A DNA stretch of 64,000 nt from Rhizobium sp. BK602. GTDB lineage: Bacteria; Pseudomonadota; Alphaproteobacteria; Rhizobiales; Rhizobiaceae. Each line of letters opens with the position of its first letter. Within the stretch, counting starts at the first letter, position 1. The DNA lies in assembly GCF_014195095.1 (NCBI RefSeq), contig NZ_JACIBC010000011.1, positions 1 through 64,000 of the forward strand. The letters are read 5' to 3'. The notes under the pieces are model-generated. The model ran no database searches. It was not told where the DNA came from and was given only the letters and a program-made list of their open reading frames with translations. Position numbers and translations under genes: made by a program. Shown piece by piece: positions 17,110 to 25,116 of this stretch.

Positions 17110-17215
17110 GATATTTCAGTCGTTTTTACGGAGGCGAGCATTGGTGATCGTAGCCAGTTGCGACTGGGCACCGCATCTCTTCGACATGCCGCACTGCCTT
17201 TTGGGGTTATAAAAC

Positions 17216-18016
17216 TCAGCCTGGGGACGCGTACCGGGCAACATAAGCCGCCGTGCGCGGTTCTTTTGGCCGTTCCAGAACCTCGGCTGCAGTTCCCTGT
17301 TCGATGATCCGCCCGCCATCGATGAACACGACCCAGTCCGAGACGTCCTTCGCAAAGGGCAATTCATGCGTAACGATAATCATCGTCATGCCGTCGGCCG
17401 CCAGTTCCCGCATGACGCGGAGCACTTCGCCGGTCGATTCAGGATCAAGAGCCGATGTTGGTTCATCAAAGAGAAGCACCGAAGGCCCCAATGCAAGCGC
17501 GCGAGCGATGGCAACGCGCTGCTGTTCACCGCCGGACATCTGTTCGGGATAGGCCATCGCGCGTTTTGCCAGCCCGACGCGGGTCAACAGCTCAACAGCC
17601 TTTTTAACGGCGTCGGCTTCCAGGATCGAAGCTGCGTGCATTTGCGCCAGAACAACATTTTCCACCGCGGTGAGATGCGGGAAGAGATTGAACCGCTGAA
17701 ACACCATGCCGACCCGCTGACGCAGCTTGGCAAGATCCCGGCACGCGACCTTGTCATCGGAGAAGATGGTTTCGTCGCCGATGGTGATCGAGCCGCGATC
17801 GGGTTGCTCAAGAAGGTTCACGCAGCGCATCAGCGTCGTCTTGCCGCCACCGCTCTGGCCGATGATGGTGACGATCTTGCCCTTCGGGACGTCGAGGTCC
17901 ACCTGGTCCAGCACCAGCCGTCCGTCGAAAGATTTGCGCAGGCCCGAAATCTTTATCTCAGGTCGACCGGCTGTCGGTGCCGCATCCGTTACAATTTCAA
18001 ATTTCGTTGATGCCAT
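17216..18016 (-). CDS. Polar amino acid ABC transporter ATP-binding protein
   Basis: A 266-residue ATPase of the GlnQ/HisP type. Walker A (GQSGGGKTT near residue 53), the Q-loop region, the signature MSGGEQQRVAIARALAL and Walker B LLFDEPTSALDPE followed by the switch His in TMIIVTHELPF are all intact. About 20 extra residues precede the domain. It lies three bases downstream of the permease stop and about 105 bases upstream of the DadA-like gene. It energises the permease and binding protein encoded by the preceding genes. Confidence 0.9.
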   Translation of the reverse strand: MASTKFEIVTDAAPTAGRPEIKISGLRKSFDGRLVLDQVDLDVPKGKIVTIIGQSGGGKTTLMRCVNLLEQPDRGSITIGDETIFSDDKVACRDLAKLRQRVGMVFQRFNLFPHLTAVENVVLAQMHAASILEADAVKKAVELLTRVGLAKRAMAYPEQMSGGEQQRVAIARALALGPSVLLFDEPTSALDPESTGEVLRVMRELAADGMTMIIVTHELPFAKDVSDWVVFIDGGRIIEQGTAAEVLERPKEPRTAAYVARYASPG

Positions 18017-18019
18017 GGC

Positions 18020-18763
18020 TCAGAGCCTCCCCTCGCTCAGAAGTGTTTTGGCAAGTGCGAGCCGACGCCTTCTACCGATTGAAAGCGGGACGCCCCCGTG
18101 AATTTTTCGTTCCAGGAAGAGCAACGACTGGGAAACCGGGTAGCAGATTGCGAAATAGACTGCCGAAATGACGAGGTAGACCTCAAGCGATCGGAATGTT
18201 TCGGATGCGATCAATTGCGCATTCGTCATGAGTTCCGCAGCCGATATCGTCACGAGCAGCGATGTGGACTTGATAAGATCGACGAACATCGTGTTCGTTC
18301 CGGGTAGCGCAAGACGAACGGCTTGCGGCAGCACCACGTGCGAGAACGTCTTGCTGCGGCTGAGGCCAAGGGCTTCCGATGCTTCCTGCTGACCGCGATG
18401 GACGCCGGAAATGGCTGCGCGGAAGATCTCGGACAAGTAGGCGGCGTAGAACAGAATGAGACTGAGTATGCCAGCTTCAAACACCTGCAGCTTCACGCCA
18501 ACGGACGGAAGGCCGAAATAGGTCAGGAAGATGATCGCCAGAAGCGGAATATTCTTGAAAATCTCGGTGTAGAACGCCGCAACGAAGCGGCTCGTCTTTG
18601 AGCGGTTAAGCCGCATCAGAGCGACGACCAACCCTAAGGCCGAGGCTCCGATAAAGCTTGCGACCGTGTAGCCGAGGGTCCGCAGCAGACCCTCGCCAAT
18701 GCTTCCTAGATAGTCGTTCCATGGCACTTGGAACAGGTTGCCTAATGCTGTGAACAAGGCCAC
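18020..18763 (-). CDS. Polar amino acid ABC transporter permease
   Basis: A 247-residue inner-membrane permease of the HisMQ/GlnP type with about five membrane segments. The coupling-loop region SEIFRAAISGVHRGQQEASEALGLSRSKTFSHVVLPQAVRLALPGTNTMF is typical. Only one permease is encoded, so it probably acts as a homodimer with the neighbouring ATPase. The short spacing to both neighbours marks a single operon. Confidence 0.9.
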   Translation of the reverse strand: MALFTALGNLFQVPWNDYLGSIGEGLLRTLGYTVASFIGASALGLVVALMRLNRSKTSRFVAAFYTEIFKNIPLLAIIFLTYFGLPSVGVKLQVFEAGILSLILFYAAYLSEIFRAAISGVHRGQQEASEALGLSRSKTFSHVVLPQAVRLALPGTNTMFVDLIKSTSLLVTISAAELMTNAQLIASETFRSLEVYLVISAVYFAICYPVSQSLLFLERKIHGGVPLSIGRRRRLALAKTLLSEGRL

Positions 18764-18787
18764 GGCTCCCCTTATAGGATTACAGTT

Positions 18788-19708
18788 TTACTGGATCGAC
18801 GGCGGCGCCCAGTCGGCCGGGCGATCGATTCCCCGACGCTGTGCTGCCATGTCAGGCGACGGTGTCAGGAACTGCTTCGGATCACCGCCCCATTTGGCAA
18901 CAAGAGCGGCCAGCGAACCATCCTTGTACATGGCGTCGATCTGGACAGAGATGGCCTTTTCCAGCTTCGCGGCCTGCTTCGGCAGGTAGAATGCCGTCAT
19001 ATAAGGTTCGAAGTACTTATAGTCTGGATGCGCCTTGATCTGCTCGGCCGTCGGCGGGATCATGTACTGGATCTTGACTTTCATGTCCGGCCGCTGCTGC
19101 TGCTGATAGGTGACGAGCAGCGGATCGAGGAAGCCGGCATCCAATCGTCCCGACGCGATATCCGCAAACACGCTATCCGCGGACGGGAAATTGCGGGCGG
19201 TGGCATGCGGAACCTGAGCGATCGATTTTGCCCAGACATAACCGGTCACAGTCCCAAGGCTCTTGCCTTCAAGGCTTGCTAGATCCGGAAGGTTTGTGGA
19301 TTCAAGCACCGCCATTGCTGGCGGGGAGTAATACGGCGGATCAGTAAACAACCCAGCTTTCTGGCGAGCTTCGGACCAGGCAATCCCGCCGATGGTGATG
19401 TCCGCGCGCTGCGCCTGCACCGATCCGAGCATGCCGGCAAAATCGGTAACGCTGTACTCGATCTTGAGGCCAAGCTTTTCCGCCACGGCCGACAGGATGT
19501 CGCTATCCAGGCCGACCAGCTTGTCGTCCTTGACTGCCGTATAGGGCATGTAGGGTTGGATTGTGACGGTCAGCGTGCCCGGCTTGATAAGCTCAAAGTT
19601 TTCCGCCTGTGCAGTTCCTGCTCCGCTTACAGTCAGCGCGGCGATGCCGAGACCGACGAATGCAGAAAGGCTGCGTGCGACGGACTTCCCGAAGATTCCA
19701 GTGATCAT
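18788..19708 (-). CDS. Polar amino acid-type ABC transporter substrate-binding protein
   Basis: A 306-residue periplasmic family-3 solute-binding protein and the first gene of the eut-type operon. The N terminus is a Sec signal peptide ending near AQA/ENF. The mature start GTLTVTIQPYMPYTAVKDDKLVGLDSDILSAVAEKLGLKIEY and the later DFAGMLGSVQAQRADITIGG segment are standard for the family. The substrate cannot be read from sequence, but coupling to EutBC favours a small amine or amino alcohol. Expression probably depends on the divergent FadR-type regulator. Confidence 0.88.
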   Translation of the reverse strand: MITGIFGKSVARSLSAFVGLGIAALTVSGAGTAQAENFELIKPGTLTVTIQPYMPYTAVKDDKLVGLDSDILSAVAEKLGLKIEYSVTDFAGMLGSVQAQRADITIGGIAWSEARQKAGLFTDPPYYSPPAMAVLESTNLPDLASLEGKSLGTVTGYVWAKSIAQVPHATARNFPSADSVFADIASGRLDAGFLDPLLVTYQQQQRPDMKVKIQYMIPPTAEQIKAHPDYKYFEPYMTAFYLPKQAAKLEKAISVQIDAMYKDGSLAALVAKWGGDPKQFLTPSPDMAAQRRGIDRPADWAPPSIQ

Positions 19709-19735
19709 TAGCTGCGTTCCCTCTTATATATTGGT

Positions 19736-19752
19736 GATATATTGACGATATC
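19736..19752. promoter_or_regulatory. Candidate operator between the binding-protein gene and gntR
   Basis: GATAT (19736-19740) and ATATC (19748-19752) form an inverted repeat with a seven-base spacer in an unusually AT-rich stretch (about 19725-19760) of the divergent intergenic region. The site lies 28 bases upstream of the binding-protein start on the minus strand and is a reasonable binding site for the neighbouring FadR-type regulator. Confidence 0.4.
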
Positions 19753-19846
19753 CATATATTGCCTTCTGTCAAGCACGATCGTATTGTGCGTATTAAATAG
19801 GCGTTTTGGTCTCGCTTGACCAAAAACTGGATGGGTTTTGAAAGAA

Positions 19847-20530
19847 ATGAACAACATGCTGGCACTTCACGCCGACTACGTAGAATCGGAGCCAACGATT
19901 GCCGATCGCACGTACATCCAGTTGCGGGAGGACATCATCACGACAGCACTTCCGCCTGGCACTTTGTTGCGGGAGACGGAGCTTATGGAACGGCTGGATG
20001 CCGGTCGCACACCTGTCCGCGAGGCAATTCAGCGGCTGCAGCGTGATGGCTTTGTGGTGGTCAGCGGACGACGAGGGACGTTTGTCAGCACGATCGATCT
20101 CAGCGATCTGACAGCAGTCTACGAAGCACGCGCGCGTATTGAATCATACGCTACCCGGCTGGCAACGGAGCGACTGCGAGAATACGAACGCCAGGAAGCG
20201 CGGGCTCTGATTGAAGAGTTGAAGGCGATCGTTGGTCCTATGGAGCTTGATGATATTCTAGCCCTAGACCGCCGTGTCCACCGCTTCATATATCGCACCG
20301 CGAAGAACCGGTATCTCCTGGATACCCTTGAGCACTATCACAATCTTTCCCTGCGCATTCTCTACGCCTCAATGAAGCGCTTCCCGGTCCTCGTTCCTCG
20401 GCTGGAAGATGTCTTGCGCGAGCAGATTATAATGCTCGAGGCCGTATGTAGTGGTGACGGAGAACGGGCGGAGCAGGTGTCCATGCATCATGTGCTCAGC
20501 TTCGAAATCGAGGTTCAGAAGATACTCTAA
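19847..20530 (+). CDS. FadR-type (FCD domain) GntR transcriptional regulator
   Basis: A roughly 227-residue regulator. Residues about 18-82 form a GntR winged helix (TYIQLREDIITTALPPGTLLRETELMERLDAGRTPVREAIQRLQRDGFVVV, wing RRGTFVSTI). The rest is an all-helical FCD ligand domain with metal-site-like residues in the order D-x3-H (DRRVHRFIY near 145) and a later His pair (MHHVLSFE). Start choice is uncertain: ATG at 19847 has a weak ribosome site, while TTG at 19838 has GGATGGG upstream. It is divergent from the ABC/DadA/EutBC operon and is its probable regulator. The ligand is unknown. Confidence 0.86.
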   Translation: MNNMLALHADYVESEPTIADRTYIQLREDIITTALPPGTLLRETELMERLDAGRTPVREAIQRLQRDGFVVVSGRRGTFVSTIDLSDLTAVYEARARIESYATRLATERLREYERQEARALIEELKAIVGPMELDDILALDRRVHRFIYRTAKNRYLLDTLEHYHNLSLRILYASMKRFPVLVPRLEDVLREQIIMLEAVCSGDGERAEQVSMHHVLSFEIEVQKIL

Positions 20531-20964
20531 CCTGGCGCAGTTGTGATCGATAAGCTCAACGGGCGGGCACTCAGTATTACGATCGCCGTAGGCAAAAGGC
20601 CTGCGAAGCGATTGACAGCTTCCTCATTCAGCTTGAAAAGGGGCCGACCCGGGTCGCTGCTTTTCCATATCCTGATCAGTAAAGAGCTGAAGAGTGCCTA
20701 TTAGAGAAGCACCGCCCACAAAACCACGTCATCCTGAAACGACGCCACTGACATCGCTCGTCAAAAGTCTCGCGGAAAATCCTTCCAGCTCTTTCGGGCC
20801 GCGACAGGATTTTTGCAACAGAGCCGCCCGGCTCTGGATTGAGAGGGAACTCGAACTTTTCCCGTCCGAAATCGAGCCAGCGATCCCATCAGTGATGAGA
20901 GCCGGCACATCGGCGGTCAACCCTGAGGAGGATCGCGTTGCCGCGATCCTCCCTTCTGCCTGTT
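20531..20964. other. Intergenic interval, no gene recognised
   Basis: Between the FadR-type regulator and the convergent mctP there are 430 bases. The short frames on either strand show no recognisable domain or ribosome site. The only clear structure is the inverted repeat near the mctP end, listed separately. Confidence 0.5.
20927..20952 (-). terminator. Stem-loop downstream of mctP
   Basis: A perfect 11-bp inverted repeat, GGAGGATCGCG (20927-20937) and CGCGATCCTCC (20942-20952), with a four-base loop, 12 bases beyond the mctP stop. There is no T-run on the minus strand, so it may work as a weak or Rho-assisted terminator or as an mRNA 3'-end stabiliser. Confidence 0.6.
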
Positions 20965-22440
20965 TCAGGCTTGCGCCGGGGTCCTTGCCGGGACGACGGC
21001 ATTGACCACGATGGCGACGGCGATGTTTGCCGCAAGGGCGAGCAGGCCGGTATAGACGGTGAAGGGTTCCCCACCGAGGCTGATCAGGTGCAGCGGCTTC
21101 CAGCCGGCATCCCAGACGAGATAGGTGCCGCCGATGAAGCCGACGAACCAGCCGGCAAGCAGGGCCGGTGCCCGGAACCAGTTGGTGTAGAGGCCGAAGA
21201 TCAGCGCCGGCAGCGTCTGCAAGATCCAGATGCCACCCAGCAATTGCAGATCGAGCGCGAATTGCGTCGGCAGGAAGATGATGACGAGCAACGCGCCCAC
21301 CTTGACCACGAGCGAGGTCAGTTTGGCGACCTTGGCTTCGCCCGCGTCGCTGACATTCGGATCGACATAGGCTTTCCAGAAGTTACGGGTGAAGAGATTG
21401 GCGGCACCGATGCTCATCACCGCTGCCGGCACCAGCGCGCCGATGGCGATCGCCGCGAAGGCGAAGCCGGAGAACCAGCCCGAGAACAGCGTCTTGAACA
21501 GGACCGGCACGACGTCGTTGGCGCTTTCGAGCTTCAGGCCGGCGGCGTGGCCCATATAGCCGAGCAGGGCGAGAAGGCCGAGCAGCAGCGTATAGGCCGG
21601 CAACAGGACGGCATTCTTGCGGATCGTGTTGCCGCTGTTGGAGGCGAAGATGCCGGTCAGCGTGTGCGGGTACATGAAGGCGGCAAGCGCCGAGCCCAAT
21701 GCCAGCGTGGCATAGGCCACATATTGATTGCCACCCAGCAGAAGATTTCCCGATCCCTTGGCCTGGAAAGCCGCATCGGCGGAGGCGAAGACGTTGGCAT
21801 AGCCGCCGAGCTTCGAGGGAATGAGCGCCACGGCCGCGATCACCACGATGTAGATCATGATGTCCTTGACGAAGGCGATCAGCGCCGGTGCACGAAGGCC
21901 GGCCGAATAGGTGTAGAGCGCAAGCACGACGAAGGCGATGGCCAGCGGCAATTCGCCATGAAGCCCAAGCGCCTTGAGGACCGCCGTCATGCCGACGAGC
22001 TGCAGCGCGATATAGGGCATGGTGGCGATGACGCCGGTTGCCGCCACGGCGAGCTCGAGGCCGCGCGATCCATATTGGCCATGCACGACGTCGCCAGCCG
22101 TCACATAGCCGAAATCCCTGGCGCGTTTCCACAGAAGCGGCATCACCATGAAGACGAAGGGATAGACGACGATCGTATAGGGCAGGGCGAAGAATCCGTA
22201 GGCGCCGACCGTATAGACCAGCGCCGGCACGGCGATGACGGTATAGGCCGTATAGAAATCGCCACCGACCAGGAACCAGGTGATCCAGGTGCCGAAGCTG
22301 CGGCCGCCGAGACCCCATTCGTCGATATGGGCAAGGGTTTTCGGCTTGCGCCAGCGCGAGGCGACGAAGCCGAGAACGGTCACCAATGCGAAGAAGAACA
22401 GGAAGACGGCGAGTGCTGTCGGATCGATATCAGTCGTCAT
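20965..22440 (-). CDS. mctP: Monocarboxylate transport permease (sodium:solute symporter family)
   Basis: A 491-residue inner-membrane symporter with about 13 hydrophobic segments, matching MctP of Rhizobium leguminosarum, which takes up pyruvate, lactate, acetate-type acids and alanine. Family landmarks are GGRSFGTWITWFLVGGDFYTAYT near residue 45, the FGYVTAGDVVHGQYGSRGLE segment near 110 and the FMYPHTLTGIFASNSGNTIRKNAVLLP loop near 255. It overlaps the upstream DUF3311 gene by 11 bases. The neighbouring MctS/MctR pair, encoded on the same strand, is its known type of regulator. Confidence 0.92.
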   Translation of the reverse strand: MTTDIDPTALAVFLFFFALVTVLGFVASRWRKPKTLAHIDEWGLGGRSFGTWITWFLVGGDFYTAYTVIAVPALVYTVGAYGFFALPYTIVVYPFVFMVMPLLWKRARDFGYVTAGDVVHGQYGSRGLELAVAATGVIATMPYIALQLVGMTAVLKALGLHGELPLAIAFVVLALYTYSAGLRAPALIAFVKDIMIYIVVIAAVALIPSKLGGYANVFASADAAFQAKGSGNLLLGGNQYVAYATLALGSALAAFMYPHTLTGIFASNSGNTIRKNAVLLPAYTLLLGLLALLGYMGHAAGLKLESANDVVPVLFKTLFSGWFSGFAFAAIAIGALVPAAVMSIGAANLFTRNFWKAYVDPNVSDAGEAKVAKLTSLVVKVGALLVIIFLPTQFALDLQLLGGIWILQTLPALIFGLYTNWFRAPALLAGWFVGFIGGTYLVWDAGWKPLHLISLGGEPFTVYTGLLALAANIAVAIVVNAVVPARTPAQA

Positions 22441-22627
22441 GGCGCGTGCTCCGATAGGCGATGAAGGTCAGCGCAGCGGTGATCGGCACCCAGAGAAGCT
22501 GATACCAATAGAAGAACGGAAAGCCGAAGAGTGCCGGCTCGCGGATATTGTAGAGAGACGGCCAGAGCAGGCCGATATAGGGGATGATGAGCAGCCAGAG
22601 CGCTGCCTTGTTCCGTGGTTTTTCCAT
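22430..22627 (-). CDS. DUF3311 small membrane protein
   Basis: A 65-residue protein with two membrane segments, the size and pattern of DUF3311 proteins that accompany solute:sodium symporters (IPYIGLLWPSLYNIREPALFGFPFFYWYQLLWVPI). The ATG at 22627 follows AGAGG and fits the family length; longer in-frame extensions upstream are not membrane-like. The end overlaps mctP by 11 bases, so it is probably a co-translated accessory subunit of the transporter. Confidence 0.88.
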   Translation of the reverse strand: MEKPRNKAALWLLIIPYIGLLWPSLYNIREPALFGFPFFYWYQLLWVPITAALTFIAYRSTRHDD

Positions 22628-22869
22628 CTCGGATACCTCTCGGGCGCCGGATGCGGCGCCAAGTTGCAGTTGTCGCGTGGAAGGCGGGCTCGTCAGTCGC
22701 TCGCCGCGGCAAAGCTGGCGCGGGCCGTCGCAACGGGTTTTCCGATTGAACGGAAGCGGATGTAATGCATTGAAATCCTCCCAACGGCATGCCCGTGGGC
22801 GGCCGCGATCAAGTCCTATGGCGAGGTTTTTTGTCCGGCAAGATGGCCGGAAAGATGAAATGCCCGCGT

Positions 22870-22887
22870 CTACCCAGAAGTGGGTAG
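22870..22887. promoter_or_regulatory. Inverted repeat between mctR and the mctP operon
   Basis: A perfect 7-bp inverted repeat with a four-base spacer, CTACCCA-GAAG-TGGGTAG, lies 7 bases beyond the mctR stop and about 240 bases upstream of the DUF3311-mctP operon. It resembles a dimeric NarL/LuxR-type response-regulator site and could be an MctR operator. It could also be the mctR terminator, although no T-run follows. Confidence 0.4.
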
Positions 22888-22893
22888 GTGCGA

Positions 22894-23538
22894 TCACTCC
22901 GTTTTCACACCGATGCCATGATCTAGCGCATAGCGGATCAGTCCTGCCGTCGTCGCAATGCCGAGCTTCTTCTTCAGGTTCTTGCGATGGGTTTCGGCCG
23001 TGGCCGGCGTGATGCCGAGGGCCTCGGCCATTTCCCTGTTGCTCCTGCCGGAGCCGATGAGGCCGAGAATGTCGCGTTCGCGCGGCGTCAGCGGGTCTGC
23101 GTCATTCCCGCTCTCCCGTTCCATGAGCACGTCGACGACACCAGACGAGAAATAGGTTCCGCCGTCGGCCACGGTCTCGATGGCCCGAACGATCTCGTCG
23201 CTGGACACGTCCTTGAGAACGTAGCCGGCGGCGCCACGCATCACCGACGAGGAAATATATTCGCGGCTGTCATGCATGGTGAGCATCACGATGCTCGTCT
23301 CCGGCAGTTCCTTGCGGAAGAGTTCGATGGCGTCGATGCCGTTCAGCTTCGGCATGTTGATGTCCATCAGGACGACCCGGGGCCGGACTTTGCGGCCGAT
23401 CTCGAGGCCGGCCTGCGCAAGCCCCGCCGTGCCGACGACCTCGATGTGATCGAAGCTCTCGAGCACGGCTTTCAGCCCGTCGAGAAGCACCAGATGGTTG
23501 TCGATCAGCAGGACCTTGATTTTCGCGGGGGCGGTCAT
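22894..23538 (-). CDS. mctR: NarL/LuxR-type response regulator MctR
   Basis: A 214-residue response regulator. The receiver domain spans residues 7-122, with the phospho-acceptor Asp59 (VVLMDINMPKLNG) and the conserved Lys in VLKDVSSDE. A LuxR-type helix-turn-helix follows (LTPRERDILGLIGSGRSNREMAEALGITPATAETHRKNLKKKLG). It overlaps the kinase gene by four bases and precedes DUF3311-mctP on the same strand, the arrangement known from R. leguminosarum, where the pair is required for mctP expression. Confidence 0.9.
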   Translation of the reverse strand: MTAPAKIKVLLIDNHLVLLDGLKAVLESFDHIEVVGTAGLAQAGLEIGRKVRPRVVLMDINMPKLNGIDAIELFRKELPETSIVMLTMHDSREYISSSVMRGAAGYVLKDVSSDEIVRAIETVADGGTYFSSGVVDVLMERESGNDADPLTPRERDILGLIGSGRSNREMAEALGITPATAETHRKNLKKKLGIATTAGLIRYALDHGIGVKTE

Positions 23539-24908
23539 GCGGCCTTGACCTGGTCGTGTGGCTGCATATTGGCCGATTTCGGCATCAGCGCCGTCAGGGT
23601 CGTGCCGGCCGCCGTGCTCTCGATCAGGAGCAGGCCGCGGAAATGTGCCATTCTTTCCTGCATGTTGCGCAGGCCGAGACCGCCGGGGCTTGCCTCCTCG
23701 CCAAAGCCCGTACCATCGTCGGAAATCATCATGCGGGCGCGTCCGTCTTCGCTCCAGAGCTTGACCGCGAGATGGCGGGCACCGGAATGCCGTTCGACAT
23801 TGGTGAACGCCTCCTGCGCCACGCGGTAAAGCGCCGTGCTGGCTTCGGGCTTCAGCTGGTCGACGAAGTCGGAAGCCTCGATATCCGTCGCAATGCCAGT
23901 TCGCTCCTGGAAGTTATGACACAGCGCCTGAAGCGCCGCGGTCAGTCCCATGTCGTCGAGCACGCGGGGGCGAAGATCGTGGGACAGGCGGCGAATTTCC
24001 TTGATCGCGCCGTTGAGAGCCTCGACGCCGCGATCTATGGTCGATGCCGCCTCATTGACATCGGTCCTGACCTTCCGTCCGGCGAGGTCCATCGCATAGC
24101 GCACGCCGACGAGGTTTTGCGAAATGCCGTCATGCAGTTCGCGGGCAAGCCGGGCGCGTTCCTCCTCTTGGGTATCGATCACCCGCTGGGTCAGCGCCTT
24201 CAGCTTGCCGTCGGCCAGGCGCCGCTCATGGAAGGTCAGAAGCATGCAGGTCGTGAAGACGACGAGAACGGCGGGCACCGCAATCAGCACCACGATCACG
24301 AAGGTGTTCTTGATGCTGTCACGCATGCTCGCATTCGCCGCCGCCGTCTGCGCGTAGACGTCGTCCAGATAGACGCCGGTTCCCACGACCCAGCGCCATT
24401 TGTCGAGGCTGACGACGAAGGAGAGCTTATCGGCCATCTGGCCGTTGGAGGGTTTTTGCCACTTGTATTGATGCAGGCCGCCGCCCGCCTTGGCGGTGGC
24501 GATCAGTTCCGCGATCACCTTGTCGCCGTCGGGATCGGTCAGGTCGAGCCAGTTGCGCCCATGCCTGAAGCTCTGGCGCGGATGGACGATATTGTTGCCG
24601 TCATAGTCGTAGACAAAGAAATATCCATCCTCGCCGTAGTCGAGCGAGGCCAGGATCGCTGCGACCTTGTCCTTGGCGGCCTGGTCGTCGGCGGACGCGT
24701 CGCGGTAGGTCGTCTGGGTTGCCGACAGGGCGAGATGGGTCAGGTTGAGGATTTCTGTTTCCTTGGCCTTCAGCATGTTCTGCTGGAAGGTGGCGATATT
24801 GTCCTGGGTCAGGTTCGCCGACTGCCAGGTGATGAAGCTCGTGATCGCCAGGATCGCGATCACGAGCGGAATGATCGCAAGCGCAATGATCTGGTATCTT
24901 AGCGTCAA
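23535..24908 (-). CDS. mctS: Sensor histidine kinase MctS
   Basis: A 457-residue membrane kinase. It has a transmembrane segment at about 7-27, a periplasmic single-Cache sensor at about 30-195 (DYGEDGYFFVYDYDGNNIVHP core, typical for small carboxylates), a second transmembrane segment at about 203-225, a HisKA_3 dimerisation domain with the phospho-accepting His near 259 (ARELHDGISQNLVG), and a HATPase with DDGTGF and GLGLRNMQER boxes. The start is a TTG at 24908, because GGAGGAG lies seven bases upstream; the ATG at 24950 has no such support. It is coupled to mctR by a four-base overlap. Confidence 0.9.
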   Translation of the reverse strand: MTLRYQIIALAIIPLVIAILAITSFITWQSANLTQDNIATFQQNMLKAKETEILNLTHLALSATQTTYRDASADDQAAKDKVAAILASLDYGEDGYFFVYDYDGNNIVHPRQSFRHGRNWLDLTDPDGDKVIAELIATAKAGGGLHQYKWQKPSNGQMADKLSFVVSLDKWRWVVGTGVYLDDVYAQTAAANASMRDSIKNTFVIVVLIAVPAVLVVFTTCMLLTFHERRLADGKLKALTQRVIDTQEEERARLARELHDGISQNLVGVRYAMDLAGRKVRTDVNEAASTIDRGVEALNGAIKEIRRLSHDLRPRVLDDMGLTAALQALCHNFQERTGIATDIEASDFVDQLKPEASTALYRVAQEAFTNVERHSGARHLAVKLWSEDGRARMMISDDGTGFGEEASPGGLGLRNMQERMAHFRGLLLIESTAAGTTLTALMPKSANMQPHDQVKAA

Positions 24909-25116
24909 AGAGATCTCCTCCCATGGCCCGGTCGGGTTCGCGCATCTCACTCCACGTCACGAACCGCCGAAATATCGTTCACTAAGGCGGCAAGGACAGC
25001 GTGCGGTCAAGTCTGGGGTTGCCCAATCGGATAGCATGTCGCCTGGCTCCGGCGATAGGAGGCGTTCTCGGAGCCGCCGGGCGGTAAATAAGGATGTTGC
25101 ACGATAGAGAGCGCTG

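Noticed and set aside
20694-21005. 103-codon plus-strand frame after the FadR-type regulator
   Set aside because: No homology recognised; it crosses the mctP stem-loop and the mctP 3' end.
20938-22464. 508-codon open frame on the plus strand
   Set aside because: Opposite mctP; rich in Arg, Asp, Glu and Gly and without domain features, whereas mctP is a recognisable membrane protein.
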